NCBI GenBank assembly: GCA_002323995.1
Contig: DCQY01000134.1
Coordinates: 32,250 to 96,249, forward strand
DNA: 64,000 nt
Direction: 5' to 3'
DNA from: Akkermansiaceae bacterium UBA1506
GTDB taxonomy: Bacteria > Verrucomicrobiota > Verrucomicrobiia > Verrucomicrobiales > DEV007
Below the pieces are notes generated by a model. It worked only from the letters and a program-made list of their open reading frames with translations, was not told the DNA's origin and made no database searches. Positions 55,427 to 64,000 of this stretch are shown one piece after another; the stretch's first letter is position 1; every line of letters begins with the position of its first letter. A program made the translations under genes and the position numbers.

Positions 55427-55987
55427 CTATTCGCTCTCCTTAAGTGTGAATCGGCGATTTTTGTCCAATAATCTGCCCCAGAATTTATTGTAGGGATGAA
55501 CCCAATCCGTCACATTACCATTCGCATCCACGACCTCCCTTCCTTCATTGGCCCACCGAAAAATCCCCCCTCTAAGGTGACTTAGGTTCGAAACCCCACG
55601 ATCTTCCATTTCCTGCGCCAACTCGGCCGCTCGATAACCCAGCGAGCCATAGATCACCACTGGATCGTTCGAGTCAGATCGAGATTCGATGAAATTAAGA
55701 ATCTCCTCAACTTCGGTGAGATTCAACGCACCTTTAAGGCGGCTCACTTGATACTCCTCTGCCGAACGTGCATCAATCAGGGTGACTGACTGGCTCGTCT
55801 TCTGGTAAAGCGCTAAGCCCTCGGGTATTATGGCGTCAGCCGAGGGAAATTGGCGGGCGATATCCGCCTCAACGTTTTCAAGGGACTGAAACGTCTGAAT
55901 CTTCTTGTAACCACACTGACCGAAACCTAAAAGCGCTAGAGCGAAGACAAACACGCCAACTAAAATCCGGGCTCCTCGTTGACTCAT
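55427..55987 (-). CDS. membrane-anchored rhodanese-fold protein without catalytic cysteine
   Basis: A 186-residue protein with a membrane anchor or uncleaved signal (about 8-24) and a rhodanese domain (about 55-155). It has the strand-1 block VTLIDARSAEEYQVSRLKGA and a loop VIYGSLGYRAAELA where the sulfur-carrying Cys is expected; here that position is Gly114, so it should lack sulfurtransferase activity. It lies eight bases after lspA and is probably translated with it. A binding or scaffold role outside the cytoplasm is more likely than catalysis. Confidence 0.8.
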   Translation of the reverse strand: MSQRGARILVGVFVFALALLGFGQCGYKKIQTFQSLENVEADIARQFPSADAIIPEGLALYQKTSQSVTLIDARSAEEYQVSRLKGALNLTEVEEILNFIESRSDSNDPVVIYGSLGYRAAELAQEMEDRGVSNLSHLRGGIFRWANEGREVVDANGNVTDWVHPYNKFWGRLLDKNRRFTLKESE

Positions 55988-55995
55988 GGCTAAAG

Positions 55996-56532
55996 TTACG
56001 AACCACCTTCCTTAGGGGTCGATTTCCCCGGGGGCTGACAAAAAGCGGAAATAATCAGGAGTCCAGCTGCAATGCAAATGCAGGAGTCCGCCACGTTAAA
56101 GGAAGGAAAATGGCCTCCTGACGAAGGAACCAACTTATCGTAGAAAGGAGGAAGGAAATCGAGAAAGTCGACAACATAGCCGCGGTTAGGTAGAACTCGG
56201 TCAGTCAAGTTCCCGAGAATACCACTTAACAGTAACGCGACAGCGATCTGACTGAGCCGGTCCGGAAAAGCACCTCGACGAAACAAAGTGATAATCCCCG
56301 TGATCGCGAGAATTCCGATCGTCCCGAAAATCCAATTGGAGTAGGGATTGCCGTTCAACATCCCAAAAGCCATCCCGGTATTGTGAACCCGAACGATATT
56401 AAAGAACCCGGGGATCACCTCAATCACGCGCGGCATCGCCGGCGGGGCGGGAAACGTTAAAACGACCCAAAGCTTGGTTAATTGATCGAGGACGAAAAGC
56501 GGGAGCGCCAAATTAAAGAAAAGCTTCATCAA
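55996..56532 (-). CDS. lspA: lipoprotein signal peptidase (signal peptidase II)
   Basis: A 178-residue inner-membrane aspartyl protease that cuts the signal peptide of diacylated prolipoproteins. Catalytic residues are Asp122 in GYVVDFLDF and Asp149 in FNVADSCICI; GNLTDR and HNTGMAFG are also conserved. Four transmembrane helices fit the sequence. It follows ileS by ten bases, the common ileS-lspA pairing, and lgt lies upstream on the same strand. Confidence 0.96.
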   Translation of the reverse strand: MMKLFFNLALPLFVLDQLTKLWVVLTFPAPPAMPRVIEVIPGFFNIVRVHNTGMAFGMLNGNPYSNWIFGTIGILAITGIITLFRRGAFPDRLSQIAVALLLSGILGNLTDRVLPNRGYVVDFLDFLPPFYDKLVPSSGGHFPSFNVADSCICIAAGLLIISAFCQPPGKSTPKEGGS

Positions 56533-56542
56533 ATTAACCTAG

Positions 56543-59338
56543 CTAAGAACCTTTCATTACCGTGGCGCAGCGCACGCAAAGCTCAGAACCGGGTGCTAAT
56601 GGAAGCGAGCGACGACAACGAGGGCATTCCGGCTCGACGGTCTCCGCAACGGAAGCGCCTGCTTCACTGAAGTCTTCAACCACGTAGGAAGAAATCATCA
56701 GGAACTCAAGTGCCTCCTCTGGAAAATCCTCAAGTACTCGACGCGCCGGATCATCAGTTGGAAGTTGGAAAATCACCGCCGCACGTTCACGCTTTTTAAA
56801 TTGATCCGCTTTAATTGCTGCATCAATCGCCACCTGGGCAAGATCACGAAGGCGGCCAAGCTGTTCAATGGAATTACCCGCTTTGTTGTCGCCGAATTTT
56901 GGGTCAGGCTCAGGGAAGAGTTCGAGGTGCACCGAAGTCTCGTTCCCCGCGTATTCCCACGCTTCGTCAGCGGTAAAAGCCAGAATTGGAGCGATTAACT
57001 TCACCAGTGAATCAAAAATCCGGTGCATCGCTGTCTGAGTCGCTCGCCGGCGCACCGAGTCCACCGAATCGCAATACATCCGATCCTTGGTGATATCGAC
57101 GTAGAACGCACTCAAGTCTGAAGCGCAAAACTGGTTGAGGGTATTGAATACCTTTCGGAACTCAAAAGCTTCGTAAGCTTCCTTGCATTCGTGCTCCACA
57201 CCATGAAGACGCTCAAGAATCCACCAGTCGATCAGAGAAAGCTGATCGCTGGAAACCTCATTTTTGTCCGAGTCAAAGTCATTCAAGTTAGCGAGTAGAA
57301 TCCGAAGGATGTTGCGGAAACGACGATAAGGCTCCGCGGTTTGCTTGAAGATATCCTCGCTGAAAGGAACTTCGTTCTGCCAATCAACAGAACCTGCCCA
57401 AAGACGAACAATGTCTGCTCCAAATTTATCGTAAAAATGAGCCGCGTTCATTGGCTTGCCGCCACTCTCGTCTGACTTGGAGACCTTCAAATTTTTGACC
57501 GGTCCCATCCCTTGTTGGCGGCGCTTCTCATTCTCTTCTTTCGTGGCACGACGAACCACAAAGCCGTGAGTCATGACCGACTTGTAAGGAGCCGCACCGC
57601 GAACCGCCGTACTGAGCATGAGGGAACTCTGGAACCAACCGCGGTGTTGGTCGGTAGCTTCAAGGTAAAGGTCAGCTGGACAGCTCAACTCAGGATGGCG
57701 GTCCATGACCGCAACGTGACTCGAGCCCGAATCAATCCAGACATCGAGTGTGTCCGTGCAGCGACGAGTGCCCTCAGGAAGGTTGAGTTTTTCGGCCCAC
57801 CAAGCGTCGTTGTGCTGGAACCATAAATTCGTACCTCCCTCTTCGGTTACATCAGCCACCCTGCGGGCTAATTCAGCATCAATGTTAGGCTCCACTTCAC
57901 CAGGAAGATAGAACACGGGAAGCGGCACTCCCCAAGTGCGCTGCCGGGAAATACACCAGTCCGGCCGCGACTCAACGGTGCCATGGATGCGATTACGCCC
58001 CCAGTGAGGTAGCCACTCGACCTTATCAATCTCATCAAGCGCCGTCTTCCGCAGATCATCGATACGAATGAAAAACTGGGGAACCGAGCGAAAAATAATA
58101 GGTGTCTTGGAACGCCAGCAGTGAGGGTAGCTGTGATTATATTTCTCTTTCCCAATCAAGGCACCCTTTTCGGCAAGTAACTTAACGATCGGGATATTCG
58201 ATTCGAGAACGTGTTCGCCCACAAGGAAGTCGACTCCGACCTCATCGGTGAATCGACCTTCATCATCTACCGGCGAAAGCAAACCCAGATTATTCTGTTG
58301 TCCGGCGAGATAGTCATCAGCACCATGGCCAGGAGCAATGTGTACTGCACCGGTGCCGGACTCTGTGGTCACGAACTCAGCGAGAATAAGCCGGGACGTA
58401 CGGTCGAGAAATGGATGCTGCGCTTCAGCCCCTTCTAAAGCCTCTCCTTTGATCTCGGTTAATTCTCCTGAAGGCGCAAAGCCAGTCTTTTCCGAGAACG
58501 CATCAAGCAGCTCCTTCACGATCACAAAGGTCTCGGTGATCTCGCGTTCAGCATGAGTGAATTCACCGACGAGGTAAGTGAAACGAGGATGCACCGCAAC
58601 CCCCAGGTTGGCGGGAAGCGTCCATGGCGTCGTCGTCCAGATGACCATAGATGCCTTCCCAGCAAATTCACCGGTCGTGAGCTGGAATTTCACGAAGATA
58701 GCGAGATCCTTTACGTCCTCGTACTCCACCTCCGCTTCAGCCAGAGCCGTTTGCGCACCGTAACTCCATTGCACAGGCTTCTTACTTTGATAGACAAGAC
58801 CACGGTCAATAAGTTGGGCAAACACGCGAATGATGTCCGCCTCATACTCAGGGGCCAGTGTCAAATAAGGATGATCCCAGTCACCGAGGACTCCGAGGCG
58901 ACGAAATGACGCTCGCTGAGTGTCAATCCACTCGCGGGCAAAAGCCTCGGAACGAGTCCGAATCTCAGCTGGCTCAAGCCCCTTCGATTCCTTGACGACC
59001 TTAAACTCAATTGGAAGTCCGTGGCAATCCCAACCGGGGACATAGGGGCATTCGTAACCAGCCATCGACTTGCTTTTGAGCACGAGGTCTTTGAGCACCT
59101 TATTTAGGGCCGTCCCCATGTGAACATCCCCATTCGCAAACGGTGGTCCGTCATGCAGAATAAAACGAGCTGAGCCGGCTTCTTTGCGCTTGTTAATGAT
59201 CCGCTCATGAAGTTGGCTGCTTTCCCAATTTTCGAGTCGGGCAGGCTCGCGCCTAACCAAGTCTCCGCGCATTGGAAAGTCGGTTTCAGGCAAATTCAGC
59301 GTGGCTTTATAGCCGGAAGAACCGTCGTCAGAACTCAT
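56543..59338 (-). CDS. ileS: isoleucyl-tRNA synthetase
   Basis: A 931-residue class I synthetase. The HIGH-like motif is HMGT (73-76) within GPPFANGDVHMGTALNK, the KMSKS motif is KVSKS (618-622), and the CP1 editing domain lies between (about 195-400). The C-terminal zinc site is intact with Cys905, Cys908, Cys921 and Cys924, which marks the type 1 bacterial IleRS. It is the head of ileS-lspA-rhodanese-FKBP on the minus strand. Confidence 0.97.
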   Translation of the reverse strand: MSSDDGSSGYKATLNLPETDFPMRGDLVRREPARLENWESSQLHERIINKRKEAGSARFILHDGPPFANGDVHMGTALNKVLKDLVLKSKSMAGYECPYVPGWDCHGLPIEFKVVKESKGLEPAEIRTRSEAFAREWIDTQRASFRRLGVLGDWDHPYLTLAPEYEADIIRVFAQLIDRGLVYQSKKPVQWSYGAQTALAEAEVEYEDVKDLAIFVKFQLTTGEFAGKASMVIWTTTPWTLPANLGVAVHPRFTYLVGEFTHAEREITETFVIVKELLDAFSEKTGFAPSGELTEIKGEALEGAEAQHPFLDRTSRLILAEFVTTESGTGAVHIAPGHGADDYLAGQQNNLGLLSPVDDEGRFTDEVGVDFLVGEHVLESNIPIVKLLAEKGALIGKEKYNHSYPHCWRSKTPIIFRSVPQFFIRIDDLRKTALDEIDKVEWLPHWGRNRIHGTVESRPDWCISRQRTWGVPLPVFYLPGEVEPNIDAELARRVADVTEEGGTNLWFQHNDAWWAEKLNLPEGTRRCTDTLDVWIDSGSSHVAVMDRHPELSCPADLYLEATDQHRGWFQSSLMLSTAVRGAAPYKSVMTHGFVVRRATKEENEKRRQQGMGPVKNLKVSKSDESGGKPMNAAHFYDKFGADIVRLWAGSVDWQNEVPFSEDIFKQTAEPYRRFRNILRILLANLNDFDSDKNEVSSDQLSLIDWWILERLHGVEHECKEAYEAFEFRKVFNTLNQFCASDLSAFYVDITKDRMYCDSVDSVRRRATQTAMHRIFDSLVKLIAPILAFTADEAWEYAGNETSVHLELFPEPDPKFGDNKAGNSIEQLGRLRDLAQVAIDAAIKADQFKKRERAAVIFQLPTDDPARRVLEDFPEEALEFLMISSYVVEDFSEAGASVAETVEPECPRCRRSLPLAPGSELCVRCATVMKGS

Positions 59339-59429
59339 AGTTTTTCAGGATCGAAAAGGCGTCGAAAGTAGCACCCGCTGGGGGAGTGGTCAAAGAGGAA
59401 GGGCGGCCCAATTTTGAGGTATTCCGAAC

Positions 59430-60476
59430 TCAGCATGAAGTCAGCATGTTACGTCTTTTGGTAACGAAGGCATACACTAGGAAAACCACCCCTATTCCAA
59501 TCATGAAAATTGAGTAAAACTGCCCTTTCGACATCGCCCCGATCAACTCTGAATCCGGTTCCCGATAATTCTCCACAAGGATTCGGCCGATACCGTAAAC
59601 AAAAAAGAATATCCCCGAGAGCACCCCCTGATAAAGATGGCGCCACTTTAAGCGGATCGCCATCAGCAGCACAAAAATGGCGAAACCCTCGACCAGAGCC
59701 TGATATATCTGAGACGGATGGCGAACAGTCAGATATTCGGCAAGAATCGCCCTGAAATCAGAATTCTCGCGCGACGTGTTGATCAATAGTTCCGCCGCGG
59801 CGGCATGAGGAAACCGACCTGCAGACTGCGCCTGCGCAATAACCGCCTCAAACTTATTCGTCAAGTCAGGGAGAATTTCCCCAGCATTCGCGGTGATTTC
59901 TCTGAAATTCTCGATCGAATATTTGAGATATCGCCCATTTGGGGACTCGACCACATGATTCAGTTCCTCCGGGAATTTCATCCCCATCTTAAACGTCGTT
60001 TCGCGACCATAGAGCTCCCCATTGATGAAGTTGGCCAAGCGGCCCAAAAAAACGCCCGCCGGAGCAACACAAACCAAGTTGTCCCCCAGCCCGAGAAACG
60101 ATTTTTTAGTAAACTTGGCGTAACCCCATACCGCGAGGATGAGCCCTGCGAACGCCCCGTGACTCGACATGCCTCCTCCAAGAAAGTCAAAAAAGATGGC
60201 GGGGTTCCTCGAAAAAGCGTCCCAATTGTAGAAAAGCATATAACCGAACCGCCCACCAAGCATCACGCCAACAACTGCTACTGCCGTGATAAAATCGGCG
60301 ACCTGATCTTTTTTAAGTTCGCTGACTTTGAGCTTCACAAACCAGCAAAGCAGGAAATAGGCGATTAAAAATCCCGCCACGTAGGCGAGCCCATACCACC
60401 GAATACCGAAGCTCTCCGTGAAGTGGATCGCGATTGGATCAAAGTGATGGACGTAGATTGCCAGCGGGAAGGACAT
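59430..60476 (-). CDS. lgt: prolipoprotein diacylglyceryl transferase, with insertion
   Basis: A 348-residue Lgt that moves diacylglycerol from phosphatidylglycerol to the lipobox cysteine, the first step of lipoprotein maturation. It has the family signature GRLANFINGELYGRET and the GGGMSSHGAFAG block, plus HPSQIYQALVEG near the end. About 65 residues are inserted between the signature and the last third (about 170-245), making it longer than the usual 260-300. It is upstream of ileS by 91 bases. Confidence 0.93.
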   Translation of the reverse strand: MSFPLAIYVHHFDPIAIHFTESFGIRWYGLAYVAGFLIAYFLLCWFVKLKVSELKKDQVADFITAVAVVGVMLGGRFGYMLFYNWDAFSRNPAIFFDFLGGGMSSHGAFAGLILAVWGYAKFTKKSFLGLGDNLVCVAPAGVFLGRLANFINGELYGRETTFKMGMKFPEELNHVVESPNGRYLKYSIENFREITANAGEILPDLTNKFEAVIAQAQSAGRFPHAAAAELLINTSRENSDFRAILAEYLTVRHPSQIYQALVEGFAIFVLLMAIRLKWRHLYQGVLSGIFFFVYGIGRILVENYREPDSELIGAMSKGQFYSIFMIGIGVVFLVYAFVTKRRNMLTSC

Positions 60477-60866
60477 ATTATTAGAACGTTGCCATCCAAA
60501 CCAACAACTACCGACTCGTAAAGCAAGTGCCGAAACGGAGGCTGAAGCCCTAAAAGCTGGATCGTTTGAATGGCGAGATCCGCAGAAACCACACAGTTGG
60601 TCTTCAGTGAATTTCCCTGAATCAACCGCCTTACTACCCGTTAAATCACTCTGCTGCGATAGTTAGGCGATCTAACCTGTTGTATATAAGCGCAATAGAT
60701 CAATCGAAGTTGCTCTACCTCACCTAGGCCAAGACGGCCACCTCTGCGCCTCAGCAGTCTCCTCGCTCCACTGCGCATCGACGGGTCTCTTGGGAATGAG
60801 TAGATGTTTGGCAGGATACTGACCCACCCTCAAACACTCCATGACAACCTGATAAAGTATGATCAG
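60477..60866. other. 390-base region without a recognised gene
   Basis: Between the starts of lgt and the end of gltA, no open frame with recognisable coding character, tRNA or known RNA was found. It must hold the lgt promoter, since gltA ends here on the same strand. A small GGCC-AAGAC-GGCC repeat is the only clear symmetry and is too short to interpret. No terminator for gltA could be identified. Confidence 0.5.
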
Positions 60867-62003
60867 TTAGCCGCGCTCAGAAATCGGAGTAACGGGTTGG
60901 TCTTCGCTCGGACCAGTATACAAGGTCAATGGGCGATAGAGTCGATTGTCTTCCAATTGCTCAAGCACTTGGGCAGTCCAACCGGCAGCGCGAGAGATCG
61001 CAAAGATCGGGGTGAAAAGATCAGTTGGGATCCCAAGAGAATAATAAACAGTTGCCGAATAGAAATCAACGTTGGCATTTAACCCCTTGCCTTCGCGCAT
61101 CATCTCAGCAATTCGCTCGGACATATCGATCCACTTGGTTTCGCCAAGTTCCTCTGTGAGTTTGATCGCCATCTTGCGAAGATGGGGAGCGCGCGGGTCG
61201 AGGACACGATAAACTCGGTGACCAATTCCCATGATCTTCTTTTTATTAGCAAGGCAGTCCTCAACATAAGCATCAACCTTATCAAGACTTCCAATTTCTT
61301 GGAGCATGTGGATGACACCCTCGTTGGCTCCACCGTGGAGAGGCCCCTTGAGTGTGCCGATCGCAGAAGTAATGGCGGAATACATGTCCGATAGCGTCGC
61401 GATGGTGACGCGAGCACTAAAAGTAGAGGCATTCATGCCATGATCGGCGTGAAGAATGTAAGCCACATCCAACGTGCGAGCAGCCTCAGGGCTCGGTTCC
61501 TCACCATTGATGAGGTATAAAAAGTGAGCTGCCTCGGAAAGATCTTCGCGAACCGGAGGAAGGTCGAGCCCCTGGCGAGCGCGATGGAAATATGCCACGA
61601 TGAGCGGCATCTGCGCGCAAATTGAAATGGCTCGCCCTTCGTTGAGGTCGTAATCCTGATCGCCTCCACGCTGGTCATACATACTAAGCATGCTGACGCC
61701 TGTGCGAACCACTTCCATGGGTTGGGCATCCTTGGGGGCCGCCGTTATAAAATCAATCACGCCTTGGGGAAGGTGACGCTCAGCGCGGAGGGTTTTCGTG
61801 AAAACATCAAGTTCCGACTGGTTTGGAAATTTTCGACGATGAAGAAGGTACATGACTTCTTCAAAGCTGCAATTATCAACGAGGTCATTAATGTTGTAGC
61901 CCAGATAACGAAGGATACCTTCCTGTCCCTGAACGTCACTAAGACAGGATTCGTTAGCGATGACTCCTGCGAGTCCCTTGGCGTATTCCGGTTTCTCCGA
62001 CAT
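60867..62003 (-). CDS. gltA: citrate synthase
   Basis: A 378-residue short-type citrate synthase (or 2-methylcitrate synthase; the families overlap). Catalytic residues are His223 in PLHGGANEG, His262 in GIGHRVYRV and Asp313 in NVDFYSATVYYSLGIP. It condenses oxaloacetate with acetyl-CoA to start the TCA cycle. It is downstream of sucD and sucC on the same strand, 70 bases after sucD, which supports the citrate rather than the methylcitrate role. Confidence 0.93.
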   Translation of the reverse strand: MSEKPEYAKGLAGVIANESCLSDVQGQEGILRYLGYNINDLVDNCSFEEVMYLLHRRKFPNQSELDVFTKTLRAERHLPQGVIDFITAAPKDAQPMEVVRTGVSMLSMYDQRGGDQDYDLNEGRAISICAQMPLIVAYFHRARQGLDLPPVREDLSEAAHFLYLINGEEPSPEAARTLDVAYILHADHGMNASTFSARVTIATLSDMYSAITSAIGTLKGPLHGGANEGVIHMLQEIGSLDKVDAYVEDCLANKKKIMGIGHRVYRVLDPRAPHLRKMAIKLTEELGETKWIDMSERIAEMMREGKGLNANVDFYSATVYYSLGIPTDLFTPIFAISRAAGWTAQVLEQLEDNRLYRPLTLYTGPSEDQPVTPISERG

Positions 62004-62073
62004 GGCTTACTTACTAAATATTTACGATCGGTTAGATCAAATTGTGAGAGGGATTATTGGGTTCGGAGGCAAA

Positions 62074-62967
62074 TCAGCCCATAGCGCGAACGAGTGCCTG
62101 ACCCATGTCAGAGGGGTTTTGAGCGACTTCGATTCCCGCTTGTTGCATGGCGGCAATCTTAGCTTCAGCCGTTCCTTTTCCTCCGGAAACAATCGCTCCG
62201 GCATGTCCCATGCGACGTCCGGGCGGAGCTGTCGCTCCAGCAATGAATCCCGCAATGGGCTTATCGCAGTTTTCTTTGGCCCAAGCTGCAGCTTCTTCTT
62301 CAGCAGTGCCTCCGATCTCACCGATCATGATGATCGCCTCGGTTTCGGGGTCGTCGTTAAACATCTTGAGGACATCGAGATGCGACGTGCCGTTAATGGG
62401 GTCACCACCGATACCCACACAAGTGCTCTGTCCGAGCCCTAGGCTGGTGAGCTGATAAACCGCTTCGTAAGTCAGGGTGCCGCTTCGGGAAACCACACCA
62501 ACCTTGCCGCGCTTATGGATATATCCAGGCGCAATGCCAATCCGGCAGCCACCATGCGAATTTTCTCCAGTTCCGGGAGTGACGATGCCAGGACAGTTAG
62601 GTCCAATGAGCCGAGCTCCAGAGTCTTTCATCGCAGCTCGGACTTTCATCATGTCCATCACCGGAATTCCTTCAGTTATAGCCACGACGAGATCAACACC
62701 TGCATCAACGGCTTCAAGGATGGCATCACCAGCAAAGGGAGGCGGAACAAAAATCGCACTCACAGTGGCACCGGTCTCTACAACTGCGTCAGTCACTGTG
62801 TCAAAAATTGGAACGGTTTCAGCGAACTTTTGACCTCCCTTTCCAGGGGTCACTCCGGCAACAAGTTTTGTGCCATAGTCAAGGCTTAGCTGCGCGTGGC
62901 GACCACCAAAGGAACCAGTTATACCCTGAATTAGGATTTTAGTGTTTTCATCAACGAGGATAGCCAT
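62074..62967 (-). CDS. sucD: succinyl-CoA synthetase alpha subunit
   Basis: A 297-residue SucD. The CoA-binding domain starts [19 protein letters not shown], and the phosphohistidine is His255 in [15 protein letters not shown]. It makes succinate, CoA and ATP/GTP from succinyl-CoA with SucC, whose gene ends 26 bases upstream. Confidence 0.97.
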   Translation of the reverse strand: MAILVDENTKILIQGITGSFGGRHAQLSLDYGTKLVAGVTPGKGGQKFAETVPIFDTVTDAVVETGATVSAIFVPPPFAGDAILEAVDAGVDLVVAITEGIPVMDMMKVRAAMKDSGARLIGPNCPGIVTPGTGENSHGGCRIGIAPGYIHKRGKVGVVSRSGTLTYEAVYQLTSLGLGQSTCVGIGGDPINGTSHLDVLKMFNDDPETEAIIMIGEIGGTAEEEAAAWAKENCDKPIAGFIAGATAPPGRRMGHAGAIVSGGKGTAEAKIAAMQQAGIEVAQNPSDMGQALVRAMG

Positions 62968-62993
62968 AGGAGGTAGCGGGTAAAATTTCCTAA

Positions 62994-64000
62994 TTAAGCA
63001 ATAGCCGTGACGGCCTTTTGAGCAGCATCTGCTAGTGTATCTGCTGAAATAAGATTGACATCGGATCCAGCGAGCGTCTCCTTGCCGGCTTTCACATTAT
63101 TTCCTTCGAGTCGAACCACTAGGGGAATATTGAGGTCAACTTCACCGCAGGCAGCGACGATACCCTTGGCAATGACGTCGCAGTCCATGATACCGCCGAA
63201 TATATTAACGAGAATGGCCTTCACCTTAGAATCGCTAAGGATGATTCTAAAGGCGTTTCGGACCTGCTCCTGAGTAGCGCCACCTCCCACATCGAGAAAG
63301 TTTGCCGGCTCACCGCCGCTGTGCTTGATAATGTCCATCGTTGCCATGGCCAAGCCAGCGCCATTTACGAGGCAGGCAATGTTTCCATCAAGACCAATGT
63401 AATTGAGGTCATACTTAGCCGCCTCAACTTCGCGAGGGTCTTCCTCAGTCGGGTCGTGAAGCTCAGCAATCTCAGGATGGCGATAAAGCGCATTATCATC
63501 GAAGTCGAACTTTGCATCGAGCGCGAGGACATCGCCAGCAGGGGTGGTCACCAGCGGATTCACCTCAACCATGGAACAGTCACAGGACATGAATAGCTTA
63601 AAGAGCCCTTTCACCAATTTTCCGAACTGCTTGGCAGCATCACCTGTAAGACCCAGATTTGAAGCGAGGTTTCGGATCTCGTAAGGCTGAATTCCAAGAA
63701 GGGGGTGAATGACCTCTTTATGAATCTTTTCGGGAGTCGCCTCGGCCACCTCCTCGATATTCACGCCTCCTTCAGTACTGGCAACAATAACCGGAGACTG
63801 ACTCTCACGATCCATGAGGATGGAAAGGTAATATTCCTTTTCGATATCGACGGCATTAGCCACCATTATTTTACTCACGAGCTTACCTTCTTCACCGGTC
63901 TGGTGCGTGACGAGTGTCTGCCCGAGCATTTTATCTGCAACCTCAGCAGCCTCGGCGGCGGAATTAACAAGGTGAACACCACCTTCAAAGCCATTCTTGA
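62994..64000 (-). CDS. sucC: succinyl-CoA synthetase beta subunit, N-terminal part outside window
   Basis: The frame is open to the window edge, so the start lies to the right. Visible are the later ATP-grasp part and the C-terminal CoA-ligase domain, with [45 protein letters not shown] and [18 protein letters not shown]. The metal-binding and phosphate regions are intact in the part seen. It pairs with sucD downstream. Confidence 0.96.
   Translation of the reverse strand, partial: KNGFEGGVHLVNSAAEAAEVADKMLGQTLVTHQTGEEGKLVSKIMVANAVDIEKEYYLSILMDRESQSPVIVASTEGGVNIEEVAEATPEKIHKEVIHPLLGIQPYEIRNLASNLGLTGDAAKQFGKLVKGLFKLFMSCDCSMVEVNPLVTTPAGDVLALDAKFDFDDNALYRHPEIAELHDPTEEDPREVEAAKYDLNYIGLDGNIACLVNGAGLAMATMDIIKHSGGEPANFLDVGGGATQEQVRNAFRIILSDSKVKAILVNIFGGIMDCDVIAKGIVAACGEVDLNIPLVVRLEGNNVKAGKETLAGSDVNLISADTLADAAQKAVTAIA

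Noticed and set aside
1..64000. CRISPR array, tRNA, rRNA, insertion sequence or prophage
   Set aside because: No regularly spaced repeats, no tRNA T-loop with a matching acceptor stem in intergenic DNA, and no transposase or phage-type protein was found. A covariance-model search would be needed to exclude unusual tRNAs.

Overview
The window looks like a chromosomal segment of a member of the Verrucomicrobiota (PVC superphylum), probably aquatic or marine. The evidence is the 'Planctomycete-type' secreted cytochrome families (PSCyt1/PSCyt2/PSD1, DUF1592/DUF1588/DUF1585) with their DUF1501 and DUF1552 partners, a formylglycine-type sulfatase, an ECF sigma factor coupled to a FecR/LamG protein, the long (about 595 aa) form of IspG, and a double-length UvrA (1878 aa) of the kind known from chlamydiae and relatives. 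Placement below phylum is not supported by what I can see. No tRNA, rRNA, CRISPR array, insertion sequence or phage gene was recognised.

Region 1 to 13.4 kb is accessory in character. A partial PSD/DUF1592 protein and a sulfatase run rightward and meet a leftward six-gene series: ECF sigma factor, FecR-LamG membrane protein, PSCyt1-PSCyt2-PSD1 protein, DUF1501 protein, DUF1552 protein and a second DUF1592 protein. Several junctions overlap or are separated by one base. The layout suggests one regulated unit that exports two different haem-protein/partner pairs. This is the part of the window with most unknown biology.

Region 13.6 to 34.8 kb is mostly housekeeping: a secreted esterase, purE-purK, two near-identical glycine-zipper small envelope proteins, glgB, a 23S rRNA methyltransferase-like protein, ispG, the site-2 protease rseP, dtd, an orphan ABC ATPase, a TetR regulator with a likely operator, an M42-type peptidase, a lipid A-type acyltransferase, the trkA-trkH potassium system, recG and a secreted PQQ-propeller protein.

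Region 34.8 to 52.2 kb holds an Lhr-like helicase, a short-LID adenylate kinase, a LolC/E-type permease, a GYF_2-RDD membrane protein, a GH57 branching-type enzyme, a small DEDDy-like nuclease, the tandem UvrA, two small envelope proteins, leuC, an SRP RNA gene on the opposite strand, and trpB.

Region 52.2 to 64.0 kb contains a secreted hypothetical protein, an L,D-transpeptidase, rpsT with a promoter and terminator, and a leftward lipoprotein-biogenesis neighbourhood (lgt, ileS, lspA, a rhodanese-fold protein lacking its cysteine, an FKBP lipoprotein). The window ends with TCA-cycle genes gltA, sucD and partial sucC. Lgt and LspA would process the several putative lipoproteins encoded nearby.
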